Below, piece after piece: positions 1-9,900 of a stretch of DNA of 64,000 bases; the first letter of the stretch is position 1; every line of letters begins with the position of its first letter. Origin of the DNA: Jejuia sp049889775 (GTDB lineage Bacteria; Bacteroidota; Bacteroidia; Flavobacteriales; Flavobacteriaceae). A model generated the notes under the pieces. That model was not told where the DNA came from, ran no database searches, and was given only the letters and a program-made list of their open reading frames with translations. The stretch covers positions 280,995-344,994 of the forward strand of contig JBMHCT010000035.1 in assembly GCA_049889775.1 (NCBI GenBank), given 5' to 3'. The position numbers were made by a program, and so were the translations under genes.

Positions 1-565
1 GTGCAATATTTTTACAATCATTTTCTATTAGTTTGTTTACAGCTTTAACTGCACCATTAAAATCATCTACAATCACCTTGTCACATTCCACCTCACTAAC
101 TACACGGTCAAACATAACAATAGGCATTCCTTGGTTTATGGTTTCATTAAAATGATGATAATCTTGCTTTAATAATGTTTCTTTGGAAATTGACAAAATA
201 AACCCGTCTATACTGCCATTGGCGAGCATTTCCATATTAATAATTTCCTTAGTAAAAGATTCATTTGAAAGCCCTACGATAACATTATATCCACGTCTGT
301 TAGCTACACGTTCAATACCTCTAATTACCGTAGAGAAAAAGTGATGTACTATTTCAGGAATTAAAATGCCGATAGTCTTAGTTTTTCTGTTTTTTAAACT
401 TAAAGCAATATTATTGGGCTTGTAGTTGTATAATTTTGCAAAGGCCTGAATCTTTTTGGTTGTATCTTCACTTATTTCCTTGCTATTACTTAAAGCTTTT
501 GAAACTGTTGATACAGAGACATCTAACTCTTTAGCAATTTGCTTTAATGTAATCTTTTTCTTCAT
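1..565 (-). CDS. LacI-family transcriptional regulator (partial, 3' end outside window)
   Basis: The reading frame runs from an ATG at 565 to the left edge of the window, giving 188 N-terminal residues; the C-terminus is missing. The first 25 residues form a typical LacI helix-turn-helix (ITLKQIAKELDVSVSTVSKA), followed by the hinge region and the start of a periplasmic-binding-protein-like sensor domain (TIGILIPEIVHHFFSTVIRG). It is divergent from the susCD locus that begins at 815, and a 16-bp palindrome of LacI-operator type lies in the intergenic region. By family and position it is likely the maltodextrin-responsive regulator of that locus, which is inference. The sensor ligand cannot be read from sequence. 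Confidence 0.93.
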   Translation of the reverse strand, partial: MKKKITLKQIAKELDVSVSTVSKALSNSKEISEDTTKKIQAFAKLYNYKPNNIALSLKNRKTKTIGILIPEIVHHFFSTVIRGIERVANRRGYNVIVGLSNESFTKEIINMEMLANGSIDGFILSISKETLLKQDYHHFNETINQGMPIVMFDRVVSEVECDKVIVDDFNGAVKAVNKLIENDCKNIA

Positions 566-689
566 AACTAAAATTTCACTCTAAAATAAGAAATAATCTT
601 TGGTTTTTGAGCATTGAAAACATCAATTCTATTTGACTTTAAAATGCGAATTTATTATTTTTAGATAAAAAAAATCAAAAGTTTTCAAC

Positions 690-705
690 ACGAAAACGTT
701 TTCGT
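690..705. promoter_or_regulatory. Predicted LacI-family operator (16-bp perfect palindrome)
   Basis: ACGAAAACGTTTTCGT is a perfect palindrome with the central CG typical of LacI-family operators. It lies between the divergent regulator (start 565) and susC (start 815), centred about 60 bp upstream of the putative susC -7 element. That position would fit activation of susC, repression of the regulator's own promoter, or both. Confidence 0.75.
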
Positions 706-750
706 TAAATTTTTCGTAATTCAAAATTATTTCTTAACAATTTCTTTACA

Positions 751-758
751 TAGTTTTG
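751..758 (+). promoter_or_regulatory. Putative flavobacterial -7 element for susC
   Basis: TAGTTTTG fits the Bacteroidota -7 consensus TAnnTTTG. No good -33 TTG is found at the usual spacing, which would suit a promoter that depends on an activator bound at the upstream palindrome. Transcription would start near 763, leaving a leader of about 50 nt before susC. Confidence 0.45.
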
Positions 759-814
759 AGGAGAGAAGTGAAAATATAAACTGACTAATTAGAACATTAA
801 TTTAACAAAAATGT

Positions 815-3800
815 ATGAAAACAAATACTAAAGCATTACTGTTTTTAATAATGCTTTTGCCCGTGCTAATGTTTGGGCAAAATGTAGTTAAAGGTTTGGT
901 GACGGAACAGTCTACTTCCATTCCTCTTCCAGGTGTAAACGTTGTTATAAAAGGCACATCAACTGGAACCACTACGGATTTTGATGGAAATTATCAGCTT
1001 TCCGTAAATAATGGAGATGTAATTGTATTTTCTTATGTAGGTTATGCATCTCAAGAAATAACGTATTCAGGGCAATCTACCTTAGATATACAATTAGCCG
1101 AAGATGCTGCCCAATTAGAAGAAGTGGTAGTAATTGGTTATGGTACAACTACCAAGAAAGATGCAACTGGATCTGTAGATGTTGTTACTGATAAAGATTT
1201 TAACAAAGGTGCTATTGTGTCTACAGATCAGCTTTTAAATGGTAAAGCTGCTGGTGTAAGAATTACAAACAATGGTGGTTCTCCAGACTCTGCCCCAAAT
1301 ATTCGAATTAGGGGTGGATCGTCATTAAATGCGCAAAACAATCCTTTGATTGTAATTGATGGAGTTCCTATAGGAAATGATAATCCTGCTGGTGTAAGCA
1401 ATCCGTTAACATTGGTTAACCCTAATGATATTGAAAGCTTTTCTATTTTAAAAGATGCATCAGCAACGGCCATTTATGGTTCTAGAGCATCCAATGGTGT
1501 GATTATTATTACTACAAAAAAAGGTACTTCAGGCGAAGTGAAATTTAATTTCAGCTCGGATGTATCAGTGAGTAACGCAGGTGTTGGGCTTGATTTTATG
1601 GATGGTAATGAATATTCAAGATTCATTCAAGAATTTCACCCAGAGAGAGTTAATCAATTGGGTGTACCAGCAGGTTCGGTTCAGACCAACGAACCTATTG
1701 CTCAATCATTAAATGGTAATTCAATATATAATACGGACTGGACGGATGCTGTTTTAAGAACAGCGTATACCTCAAATTCAAACTTTAGTGCTAGAGCTAA
1801 TTTATTTGAAAAGATACCATTTAGAGCTTCTATTGGTTATACAAATGCAGAGGGTATTGTGCTTAATGATGATTATGAAAGAATTTCAACTGCAATAAAA
1901 TTAACACCAAAATTATTGGATGATAATTTAAAAATTGATGTTAATGCTAAGGCCATTTTTGTAGATAAAAATGCTATTGATGCAGGTGGTGCAATTGGTG
2001 AGGCTTCACAATTTGACCCTACGAAGCCTATTTTTGATAATTCGCCGGGAAATAGGTTTGGTGGTTATTACCTAACAACTTTTGATGATGGTAGTTTTAG
2101 AAGAAACATCCAATCTAATCCAGTAGCTAGATTAGAGCAAAGGCAAAGGCCAGAACGTGTATTTCGCTTTCTTGGAAATGTTGAGTTCGATTATAAAATG
2201 CCATTTTTGCCAGAGCTAAAGGCCGTTGTTAATTTGGGGTTAGATGCATCTCAAGCTAAAATTGAAGAACGTTTTAGTGAAAATGCTTTTGAAACCTATC
2301 AATTTGATGCCAATAATACTGATATTAACTCAAATTTTGTTTTTAATCCAGGTGTTAACTTCAGGGAGAATCAACACATAACAAATACCACTCTAGATGG
2401 TTATCTGCAGTATGCAAAAGATTTAACTGATGGTATTTTGGACAGATATGATGTTCAAGTGGGATATTCTTATCAAAATTTTAAAAACGATGGTAATCAA
2501 GACCGTTTCCTTTATAACGTAGATAGCGGAAATAGAGAAGCATTTATTAATCCCGCAAATCCTAATAACAGATACTTAAACGTGTTAAACTTGCAGTCGT
2601 ATTTTGCAAGAGCCAATGTGAGTATTTATGAAAGATACCTATTAACTGTATCATTTAGAGCTGATGCTTCATCATTATTTACTAAAGAGAATAGATGGGG
2701 TTATTTCCCTTCTGCAGCTTTAGCGTGGCAAATTGATGAAGAAGCATTCCTTGAGAATTCTAACTTTATTAACGCACTTAAGGTAAGATTGGGTTGGGGA
2801 GAAACTGGTCAACAAGATATAACAGGTGTTGTGGGATTCTATCCTTCAATTCCGTTGTTTTTAGCTGGTGATGCCAATAGTTTATATTTTCCTAATTCAT
2901 CCTTGTATTCCGCGCAACCTTTTAATCCAGACCTAACATGGGAAAAAACAACCACATATAACTTAGGTTTAGATTTTGCATTTTTTGAGCGAGGCATACT
3001 TTCAGGTTCTTTTGATATTTACAAAAGAAATACCACCGATTTATTAGCTGAAGCTCCTGTTCCTCCAGGACAAGCTCTTACAAATGCATTTGTTGATAAC
3101 GTAGGCGAAACAGAAAGTGAAGGTTTTGAATTGAATTTAAATATAAATCCTATTCAAACTGATAAATTAAATGTTGTTATTTCTTCTAACTTATCATATA
3201 ACAAAACCGAGGTTACAGACCTTAATGGGTTAACGGAAATAAATGCGGGCGGTAGTTTAAGAGGTACTGGTAGTAGTTTATTTAGGCACGCTGTTGGTGA
3301 GCAAGCTAGAAGTGCATTTGTATTTAAACAAGTTTATGATGTAAATGGCGACCCCATACCAAATGCTTTTGCCGATTTAAATGGAGATAATCAAATTACT
3401 GATGAAGATAGGTATTATGAGCAAATTGCTCCAAACTGGACTTATGGTTTTGGTTTAAATTTAAACTATAAAAATTGGGATTTAAGTGCAAGTTTTAGAG
3501 GGCAAGTTGGTGGCCATATCTATAACTTTCCGCAACTAAATTACGGGTTCATAGATAGTGCTGTTTCTAGTAGCTTAAACAACATAACCAATGTTTTAAA
3601 CTTCTATGATGGCTCTGCTAATGATGTTTTCGGAGATGTAAGAATAGTAAATGGTAATGGTCAATTTTCCGATCACTACCTTGAAGATGCAACATTTTTA
3701 AGATGTGACAATATCGCACTGGGTCACAGATTTGAGAATATGATTAAAAATGGTGCCATACGTCTTTATGCAGCCGTTACTAATCCATTTTTAATTAGCA

Positions 3801-3898
3801 ACTATTCTGGTCAAGATCCTGAAAATTTTGATGGTATCGATAGAAACTTCTATCCAAGACCTACAATTTATACGGTTGGAATCAATTTAGACTTTTAA
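815..3898 (+). CDS. susC: SusC/RagA-type TonB-dependent outer-membrane receptor
   Basis: This 1027-residue protein imports oligosaccharides across the outer membrane with energy from TonB, paired with the SusD lipoprotein encoded next. A signal peptide (residues 1-22) is followed by a carboxypeptidase-regulatory-like beta-sandwich (about 25-95, containing FSYVGY), the plug domain (about 105-235, opening with EEVVVIGYG and containing the SusC-typical IRIRGGSSLNAQNNPLIVID), and a long barrel ending in a terminal aromatic residue (GINLDF). Length and order are normal for SusC. An ATG at 811 is in another frame and stops after six codons, so 815 is the start. The downstream SusE/F-like protein and GH13 amylase suggest starch or maltodextrin as substrate. 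Confidence 0.95.
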   Translation: MKTNTKALLFLIMLLPVLMFGQNVVKGLVTEQSTSIPLPGVNVVIKGTSTGTTTDFDGNYQLSVNNGDVIVFSYVGYASQEITYSGQSTLDIQLAEDAAQLEEVVVIGYGTTTKKDATGSVDVVTDKDFNKGAIVSTDQLLNGKAAGVRITNNGGSPDSAPNIRIRGGSSLNAQNNPLIVIDGVPIGNDNPAGVSNPLTLVNPNDIESFSILKDASATAIYGSRASNGVIIITTKKGTSGEVKFNFSSDVSVSNAGVGLDFMDGNEYSRFIQEFHPERVNQLGVPAGSVQTNEPIAQSLNGNSIYNTDWTDAVLRTAYTSNSNFSARANLFEKIPFRASIGYTNAEGIVLNDDYERISTAIKLTPKLLDDNLKIDVNAKAIFVDKNAIDAGGAIGEASQFDPTKPIFDNSPGNRFGGYYLTTFDDGSFRRNIQSNPVARLEQRQRPERVFRFLGNVEFDYKMPFLPELKAVVNLGLDASQAKIEERFSENAFETYQFDANNTDINSNFVFNPGVNFRENQHITNTTLDGYLQYAKDLTDGILDRYDVQVGYSYQNFKNDGNQDRFLYNVDSGNREAFINPANPNNRYLNVLNLQSYFARANVSIYERYLLTVSFRADASSLFTKENRWGYFPSAALAWQIDEEAFLENSNFINALKVRLGWGETGQQDITGVVGFYPSIPLFLAGDANSLYFPNSSLYSAQPFNPDLTWEKTTTYNLGLDFAFFERGILSGSFDIYKRNTTDLLAEAPVPPGQALTNAFVDNVGETESEGFELNLNINPIQTDKLNVVISSNLSYNKTEVTDLNGLTEINAGGSLRGTGSSLFRHAVGEQARSAFVFKQVYDVNGDPIPNAFADLNGDNQITDEDRYYEQIAPNWTYGFGLNLNYKNWDLSASFRGQVGGHIYNFPQLNYGFIDSAVSSSLNNITNVLNFYDGSANDVFGDVRIVNGNGQFSDHYLEDATFLRCDNIALGHRFENMIKNGAIRLYAAVTNPFLISNYSGQDPENFDGIDRNFYPRPTIYTVGINLDF

Positions 3899-3908
3899 AA
3901 AAATTATT

Positions 3909-5465
3909 ATGAAAAAAAGAGTTTATATTTTATTAATTTGTTTATCTGTGCTTGGATTGAATTCTTGCTCAGAAGACCTAGATACTGCTCCGATTACGGA
4001 ATTGTCTCTAGAAGAACTTTTAGCGTCAGATCCTAACGCTATTGACGGTCTAATTTCAAGACTTTACGCTTCATTTGCGCTTACTGGCCCTAGTGGCCCT
4101 GCAAGTTCAGATATAGTTAGTCCAGATGCAGGAGAAGGTGCTTTTTTAAGAGCTATAATAAACCTTCAAGATTTCACGGCAGATGCCATGAAAAATCGTT
4201 GGGGAGATGATGGTTTAGACCAATTAACGACTACATCAAATTGGGATCAAAACAACAAATTCTTTAGGTTGTTTTACGATAGAGCATACTATACTATACC
4301 ACAGTGTAACAACTTTTTACAAGTTTTAGATGGTGCAGATTTTCCAAACGAAGAAAACCTAAGAGCAGAAACAAAATTCTTAAGAGCTTTGGCTTACTAC
4401 AATCTTATAGACGTATTTGGAAAAGGGGTGTTGGCCACTGAAGAAAATTTAGGACAATCAGACCCGTTACCAGAGTCTTCACGCCAAGAGCTGTTCGATT
4501 TTGTTGAAGCCGAACTTTTGGAAATTGAACCTATTATCTCAACTACTTCGGATTATGGTAGAGCTAATCGCTATGTTGTTGATATGCTACTCGCTAAATT
4601 ATATATCAATGCCGAGGTTTATACAGGAACAGCAAGATGGGATGATGCTGCTACTTACGTTTCCAAAATAATTAATGAAGGAGGTTACTCTTTAGAGAAT
4701 AACTTCATAAAATTATTTTCAGCAGATAATGATGCAACAAATGAAATTATTTTCCCTCTCTTAGCCGAATCTTTAACCAGTCAAAGTTATGGTAATACAA
4801 CTTACATTGTTAATGGTGGCTTGAGTGCGGATACGATGACACCTTCAGATTTTGGAGCTTCAGCTGGATGGACAGGGCATAGATCTTCTAAAGGTTGGTA
4901 TGGATTATTTGCAGAAAACGAATCTGCTTTGCAATCGTCAACCGATGTTAGGGCGAGCTTATTTTGGACCGAAGGACATAATTACGAAATGAGTGACTAC
5001 AAAGCCTGGGAAGACGGTTACCCTTCTGTAAAATTTAGAAATACCGACTCAAGTGGTAGTGGTAACCCTGTTGAATTTTCACCAACAGACTTTCCGTTTT
5101 ACAGACTAGCAGATGTGTATTTAATGTATGCAGAATTAGCTTTAAGAGGCGCTTCGGGTGCTAACCTTCAAGATGCTTTAACTTACGTAAATGCGGTAAG
5201 AAGCAGATCGGGTGCTTCAACTATTTCCTCTAACGATTTAACTCTAGACTTCGTTCTTGATGAAAGAGCTAGAGAGTTAAACTTAGAAGGACATAGACGT
5301 TCAGATCTTATTAGGTTCAACAAGTTTACAGGATCTAATTATCTATGGCCTTGGAAAGGTGGCGCAGCAAATGGAACGGCCATCCCAGATACTTACAAGT
5401 TGTTCCCAATTCCAGCAACAGCTTTACAAGCAAACCCTAATTTAACTCAAAACACAGGATTTTAA
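3909..5465 (+). CDS. susD: SusD/RagB-type nutrient-binding outer-membrane lipoprotein
   Basis: This surface lipoprotein caps the SusC barrel and binds the glycan. The 518-residue product has a lipoprotein signal peptide with the acylated cysteine at position 20 (LGLNSC), an alpha-helical SusD fold with the typical phrase AETKFLRALAYYNLIDVFG near residue 155, and the C-terminal RagB/SusD signature (LDERARELNLEGHRRSDLIR). It begins 10 bp after susC, so the two are surely co-transcribed. The product and its role are clear from family; the exact sugar is inferred from the neighbouring amylase. Confidence 0.95.
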   Translation: MKKRVYILLICLSVLGLNSCSEDLDTAPITELSLEELLASDPNAIDGLISRLYASFALTGPSGPASSDIVSPDAGEGAFLRAIINLQDFTADAMKNRWGDDGLDQLTTTSNWDQNNKFFRLFYDRAYYTIPQCNNFLQVLDGADFPNEENLRAETKFLRALAYYNLIDVFGKGVLATEENLGQSDPLPESSRQELFDFVEAELLEIEPIISTTSDYGRANRYVVDMLLAKLYINAEVYTGTARWDDAATYVSKIINEGGYSLENNFIKLFSADNDATNEIIFPLLAESLTSQSYGNTTYIVNGGLSADTMTPSDFGASAGWTGHRSSKGWYGLFAENESALQSSTDVRASLFWTEGHNYEMSDYKAWEDGYPSVKFRNTDSSGSGNPVEFSPTDFPFYRLADVYLMYAELALRGASGANLQDALTYVNAVRSRSGASTISSNDLTLDFVLDERARELNLEGHRRSDLIRFNKFTGSNYLWPWKGGAANGTAIPDTYKLFPIPATALQANPNLTQNTGF

Positions 5466-5476
5466 TAAACATAATC

Positions 5477-6847
5477 ATGAAAAACTTAAAGTATATATTT
5501 ATAATTTGTATAGCTGTTTTATCATTTACAGCGTGTCAAGAAGATGACGATTTAGTATTTACTGCAGCCCCTCAAGGTGAGTTTGTTTTTACAAACACAT
5601 TCTTATCAGAGTATATTTTACCTGCAGACAATAATACCAACAATAATATCGGAGCAATATTTTCATTCAACCCTGCAGATTTCGGGGTACAGACCAACGT
5701 TTCTTATGAATTGCAATCATCGGTTTTAGGAGATTTCACCGATGCAACAATGGTAACAACATTGTCTAATGCCAATAATCAAATGGAAGTTACGGTAGCC
5801 ACTCTTAAAGAGTTAGCGGAAGCCTACGGTATCACAGCACCAGATTCCGGTATGCTTAATTTTAGAGTACGCGCATATCCAGGTGATACCTCTTCAACTA
5901 CAGAAGTATTCACCGAAACAGCGCAATTAACCGTAACACTATTAGAGGCAAGTACTGGAGGAAGCTCTGGAATTGAAATCTCTGAATGGGGAGTTGTTGG
6001 TTCTGGTTATAATGACTGGGGTGGTGCCGGACCTGATGGCGCATTCTACACTACTAGCGAAGCTGGTGTAATAGTAAGTTATGTGACTTTAATTGATGGG
6101 CAAATTAAATTCAGAACCAATAATGATTGGGGAAGTGGTGATGATTTGGGTGATGCCAATGGAGATGGTGTTTTAGATCGAGATTCAGATAATAACATAA
6201 ATGTAACAGCTGGAGATTACAAAATTACAATCAACACAAATGATAATTCATACACCATAGAACCTTATTCTTGGGGTATTGTTGGTTCTGGCTATAATGA
6301 CTGGGGTAATGCTGGTCCTGATGCCAAAATGTACTACGATTACACTACAGATACTTTTAAAGTAAGTGTTAGACTTGTTGACGGAGAAATAAAGTTTAGA
6401 AGTAACAATGACTGGGGAAGTGGTGATGATTTGGGTGATGCTGGTTTAGATGGTATTCTAGATAGAGACTCTGACAATAATATTGCCGTAACTGAAGGAC
6501 ACTATTTAGTAACAGTAAATTTCAACACTAATGAATATTCTATTGTTGCAGATGACGTTTGGGGAATTGTAGGCTCTGGTTTTAATGATTGGGGTAATGC
6601 TGGACCTGACTTTGCACTTACAGAAATACAGGAAAATGTATTTTACGGTGATGTTGCAACTTTAGTTGATGGAGAGATTAAGTTTAGAAGTAATAACGAT
6701 TGGGGAAGTGGTGACGACTTAGGAGATGCTGGTGCAGATGGTATTCTAGATAGAGATTCAGACAATAATATTGCTGTAACGGCTGGTTTATATAGAGTTC
6801 GGGTAGACTTAAATGATAATAGCTATCAATTAAATAAAATCCAATAA
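5477..6847 (+). CDS. SusE/SusF-like surface starch-binding lipoprotein with three tandem binding modules
   Basis: A 456-residue lipoprotein (cysteine 20 after LSFTA) starting 11 bp after susD. The N-terminal third resembles the SusE Ig-like domain (DUF5019/SusE type). The rest consists of three repeats of about 95 residues beginning at W171, W266 and W362, each opening with WGxVGSGxNDWG and carrying a repeated acidic segment (NNDWGSGDDLGDA, then LDRDSDNNI). Aromatic and acidic residues at equal places in each repeat suit carbohydrate and calcium binding. Bacteroides SusE and SusF hold two and three starch-binding modules, so this most resembles SusF in module count, though its place right after SusD resembles SusE. 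Confidence 0.85.
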   Translation: MKNLKYIFIICIAVLSFTACQEDDDLVFTAAPQGEFVFTNTFLSEYILPADNNTNNNIGAIFSFNPADFGVQTNVSYELQSSVLGDFTDATMVTTLSNANNQMEVTVATLKELAEAYGITAPDSGMLNFRVRAYPGDTSSTTEVFTETAQLTVTLLEASTGGSSGIEISEWGVVGSGYNDWGGAGPDGAFYTTSEAGVIVSYVTLIDGQIKFRTNNDWGSGDDLGDANGDGVLDRDSDNNINVTAGDYKITINTNDNSYTIEPYSWGIVGSGYNDWGNAGPDAKMYYDYTTDTFKVSVRLVDGEIKFRSNNDWGSGDDLGDAGLDGILDRDSDNNIAVTEGHYLVTVNFNTNEYSIVADDVWGIVGSGFNDWGNAGPDFALTEIQENVFYGDVATLVDGEIKFRSNNDWGSGDDLGDAGADGILDRDSDNNIAVTAGLYRVRVDLNDNSYQLNKIQ

Positions 6848-6874
6848 ACTATAGAAATCATTTTTTTGAATTAG

Positions 6875-6909
6875 AAAAAAAAGGCACAACTATATTTTGT
6901 GCCTTTTTT
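6875..6909 (+). terminator. Intrinsic terminator after the SusE/F-like gene
   Basis: The stem AAAAAGGCACAA / TTGTGCCTTTTT closes a 6-7 nt loop and ends in a T run. It lies only 15 bp before the amylase ATG, so it probably reduces rather than ends expression of the amylase from the susC promoter. Confidence 0.85.
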
Positions 6910-6923
6910 AAACAAATGATGCT

Positions 6924-9900
6924 ATGAAAAAACTACTATTACTATTCATAATATTTAATTGCTTTACAGCTGTTTCACAATCTGTATCTACTGTTCCAGC
7001 TATTCCTATAGCTACTAATGCTGTTACTATAACATTTGATGCTACTGGATCAGAATTGGAAGGTTATACTGGGGATGTTTATGCACATACGGGCGTTCTA
7101 ACATCTGCCTCAACAAGTAATAGCGATTGGAAACATGTAATTGGGGCATGGGGAAACAATTCAACTCAGCCTAAATTAAATAGAATTACGACCAATACTT
7201 ATGAGCTTGTTATTTCTCCTGATATCTATTCATTTTATAATGTAAATACTACAGAAACCATTACCAATATTGCCATTGTTTTTAGAAGTAGTGATGGTAG
7301 TCAACAATCTAGACCAGATTTATTTATACAAATTTTTGAAGCTGGCCTAAATATTACTATCACGAACCCTTCTTCCAACGAAGTATTCGAGTTAAATGAC
7401 AATATAAATATCTCAGCAGAAGCTAGTAGCGCTGCAAATCTAGAGTTAAAAATTAACAACGTTTCTATAGGTACTGTGGCTTCAGCCACAAGCATATCAT
7501 TACCATATACATTTACAACTTCTGGAGCCTATACAATTAATGCGATAGCAACGGACGGAATGGAAACAAAGGAAGAAACCATTTCAGTTTATGTTAAAAC
7601 ACCAACTCAAAATGAAACTTTACCGACTGGTTTGGAAAATGGTTTAAATAAAAATAGCGATGGTTCCGTAACTTTTGTTCTGCAAGCACCTATGAAAACT
7701 GATGTATTTCTAATAGGTGCTTTTAATAATTGGGAATTAGATCCAGCATATCAAATGAAGAAAGATGATGACACGTTTTGGCTTACTATTAATGGTTTGG
7801 ATCCTGATATGGAATACGCATATCAATATTATATAGATTACAGCCTTAATCTGGCAGATCCTTATTCAAAGAAAGTGCTAGACCCAGGTAATGATCAATT
7901 TATCTCAGATACAACATATCCAAATTTGATGGATTATCCAGATGGTGCTAGCGGTATTGTATCAACCTTTCAAATAAATGAAACACCATACAATTGGCAA
8001 ATCAATTCGTTCGCAAAACCAGATCAGGAAAATTTAGTGGTTTATGAAATGTTAATTCGAGACTTTACTGAAGATGATTCCTTTTTGGCTGCCATGACGC
8101 ATCTAGATTATCTTGAAAACTTAGGAATAAACGCTATTGAATTAATGCCTGTAAGTGAGTTTGAAGGCAATGATAGTTGGGGTTATAATCCTTCATTTCA
8201 TGGTGCTTTAGATAAGTATTACGGTACACAAAATCATTTTAAGCAATTTGTTGATGCGTGCCACCAACGTGGTATTGCTGTAATTATTGATGTAGTATAT
8301 AACCATGCGTTTAGCCAAAGTCCGCTAGCACAAATGTATTGGGATAGTGCAGCCTTTAAGCCAACTGCTGATAATCCCTGGTTGAATCCTGATGCGAGAC
8401 ATCCGTTTAATGTAGGTTATGATTTTAATCACGAGAGCATATACACAAAAACTTTTGTAAAACAAACTATGAAGTATTGGTTAGAAGAATTTAAAGTTGA
8501 TGGATTTAGATTTGATTTATCAAAAGGATTCACTCAAACCAATAACCCAAATAATGTTGGTGCTTGGGGAAATCGTGACGCTTCAAGAATTGCAATCCTT
8601 CAAGATTATGCAGATTATGTATGGAATAATATTTCGTCAGACGCTTATCTTATTTTGGAGCACTTTGCTGATAATGATGAAGAAAAAGAACTGGCCGATT
8701 ATGGTTTCATGTTTTGGGGTAATTTAAATCATAGTTTTAACCAAAATACAATGGGCTATAGTTCGGATGCCAATGTGTCTTGGTTATCATACACAGAACG
8801 CAATTGGAACAACCCTCACGTTATGGGATATATGGAAAGTCATGATGAAGAACGTTTGATGGTTAGAAACCTCAACTACGGAAATTCTAATACCAACCAC
8901 GACACCAAAAATTTTAAAACTGCCCTAAAAAGAATTGAGGCAGCATCGGCAATATTTTACAGCATACCAGGACCAAAAATGCTTTGGCAATTTGGAGAGC
9001 TGGGATATGATAAAAGTATTAATTGTGAGAGTGATATTACTAACGGAAATTGCAGATTAGATAGAAAACCTGTGGCTTGGACATTGAATTATGACCAAGA
9101 TGAGGATCGGTTAAATCTTTACAATGCTACTGCAAAAATGATAAAATTAAAAACAGAATTCCCTTCCACTTTCAATACAGATGATTATAGCTACAGCTTA
9201 AATGGATTGGTAAAACGTATTAATTTGAATGATAACACAGGGGATTTTGATGTGGTAGTAATTGCTAATTTTGATCTTGTTGAACAATCAATCAATCCTA
9301 ATTTTTCACAAACAGGAACTTGGTATAGTTTAATGCAGAATAATAAACCATTGAACGTATCTAGTGCAACAGAACCCATTTCCTTGAAACCTGGTGAATA
9401 TTATATTTATGGTTCGCAACCTGTCATAGATCCCAACGATTCAGATAGTGATGGTATTCCAAATGCAACTGATTCTTGTTCAAATACCCCCTTTGGAGCT
9501 AATGTAGATGCAAATGGCTGTGAGGTTTTTGATTTACCTGCAAATAATTTTAGATTACAGATTAGTAATGAGACATGCCGCAGTAGTGATAATGGTATTA
9601 TAGATATTTTAGCTTCAGAAAGTTTAAACTATACTTCCACAATTACTGGAAATGGATTAAGCACTTCTGAAACCTTCACCTCATCTTATACTAAGTCTGA
9701 TTTAGCTGCTGGTTCTTATCGTATTTGTATTACCGTTGATGGTCAACCTGATTATGAGCAATGCTTCAATATTACAATTACCGAACCTGAAGATTTAGGG
9801 GTTCAATCCAAAGTAATTGAAAGCAAAAATGCCATTTCATTGAATTTGAGCGGTGGAGACTTGTATAAAATTAACCTTAATGGGGCGTATATTGAAACCT

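Noticed and set aside
8497..8727. 76-residue plus-strand frame
   Set aside because: It lies wholly inside the amylase gene in another frame, which holds the intact catalytic motifs.
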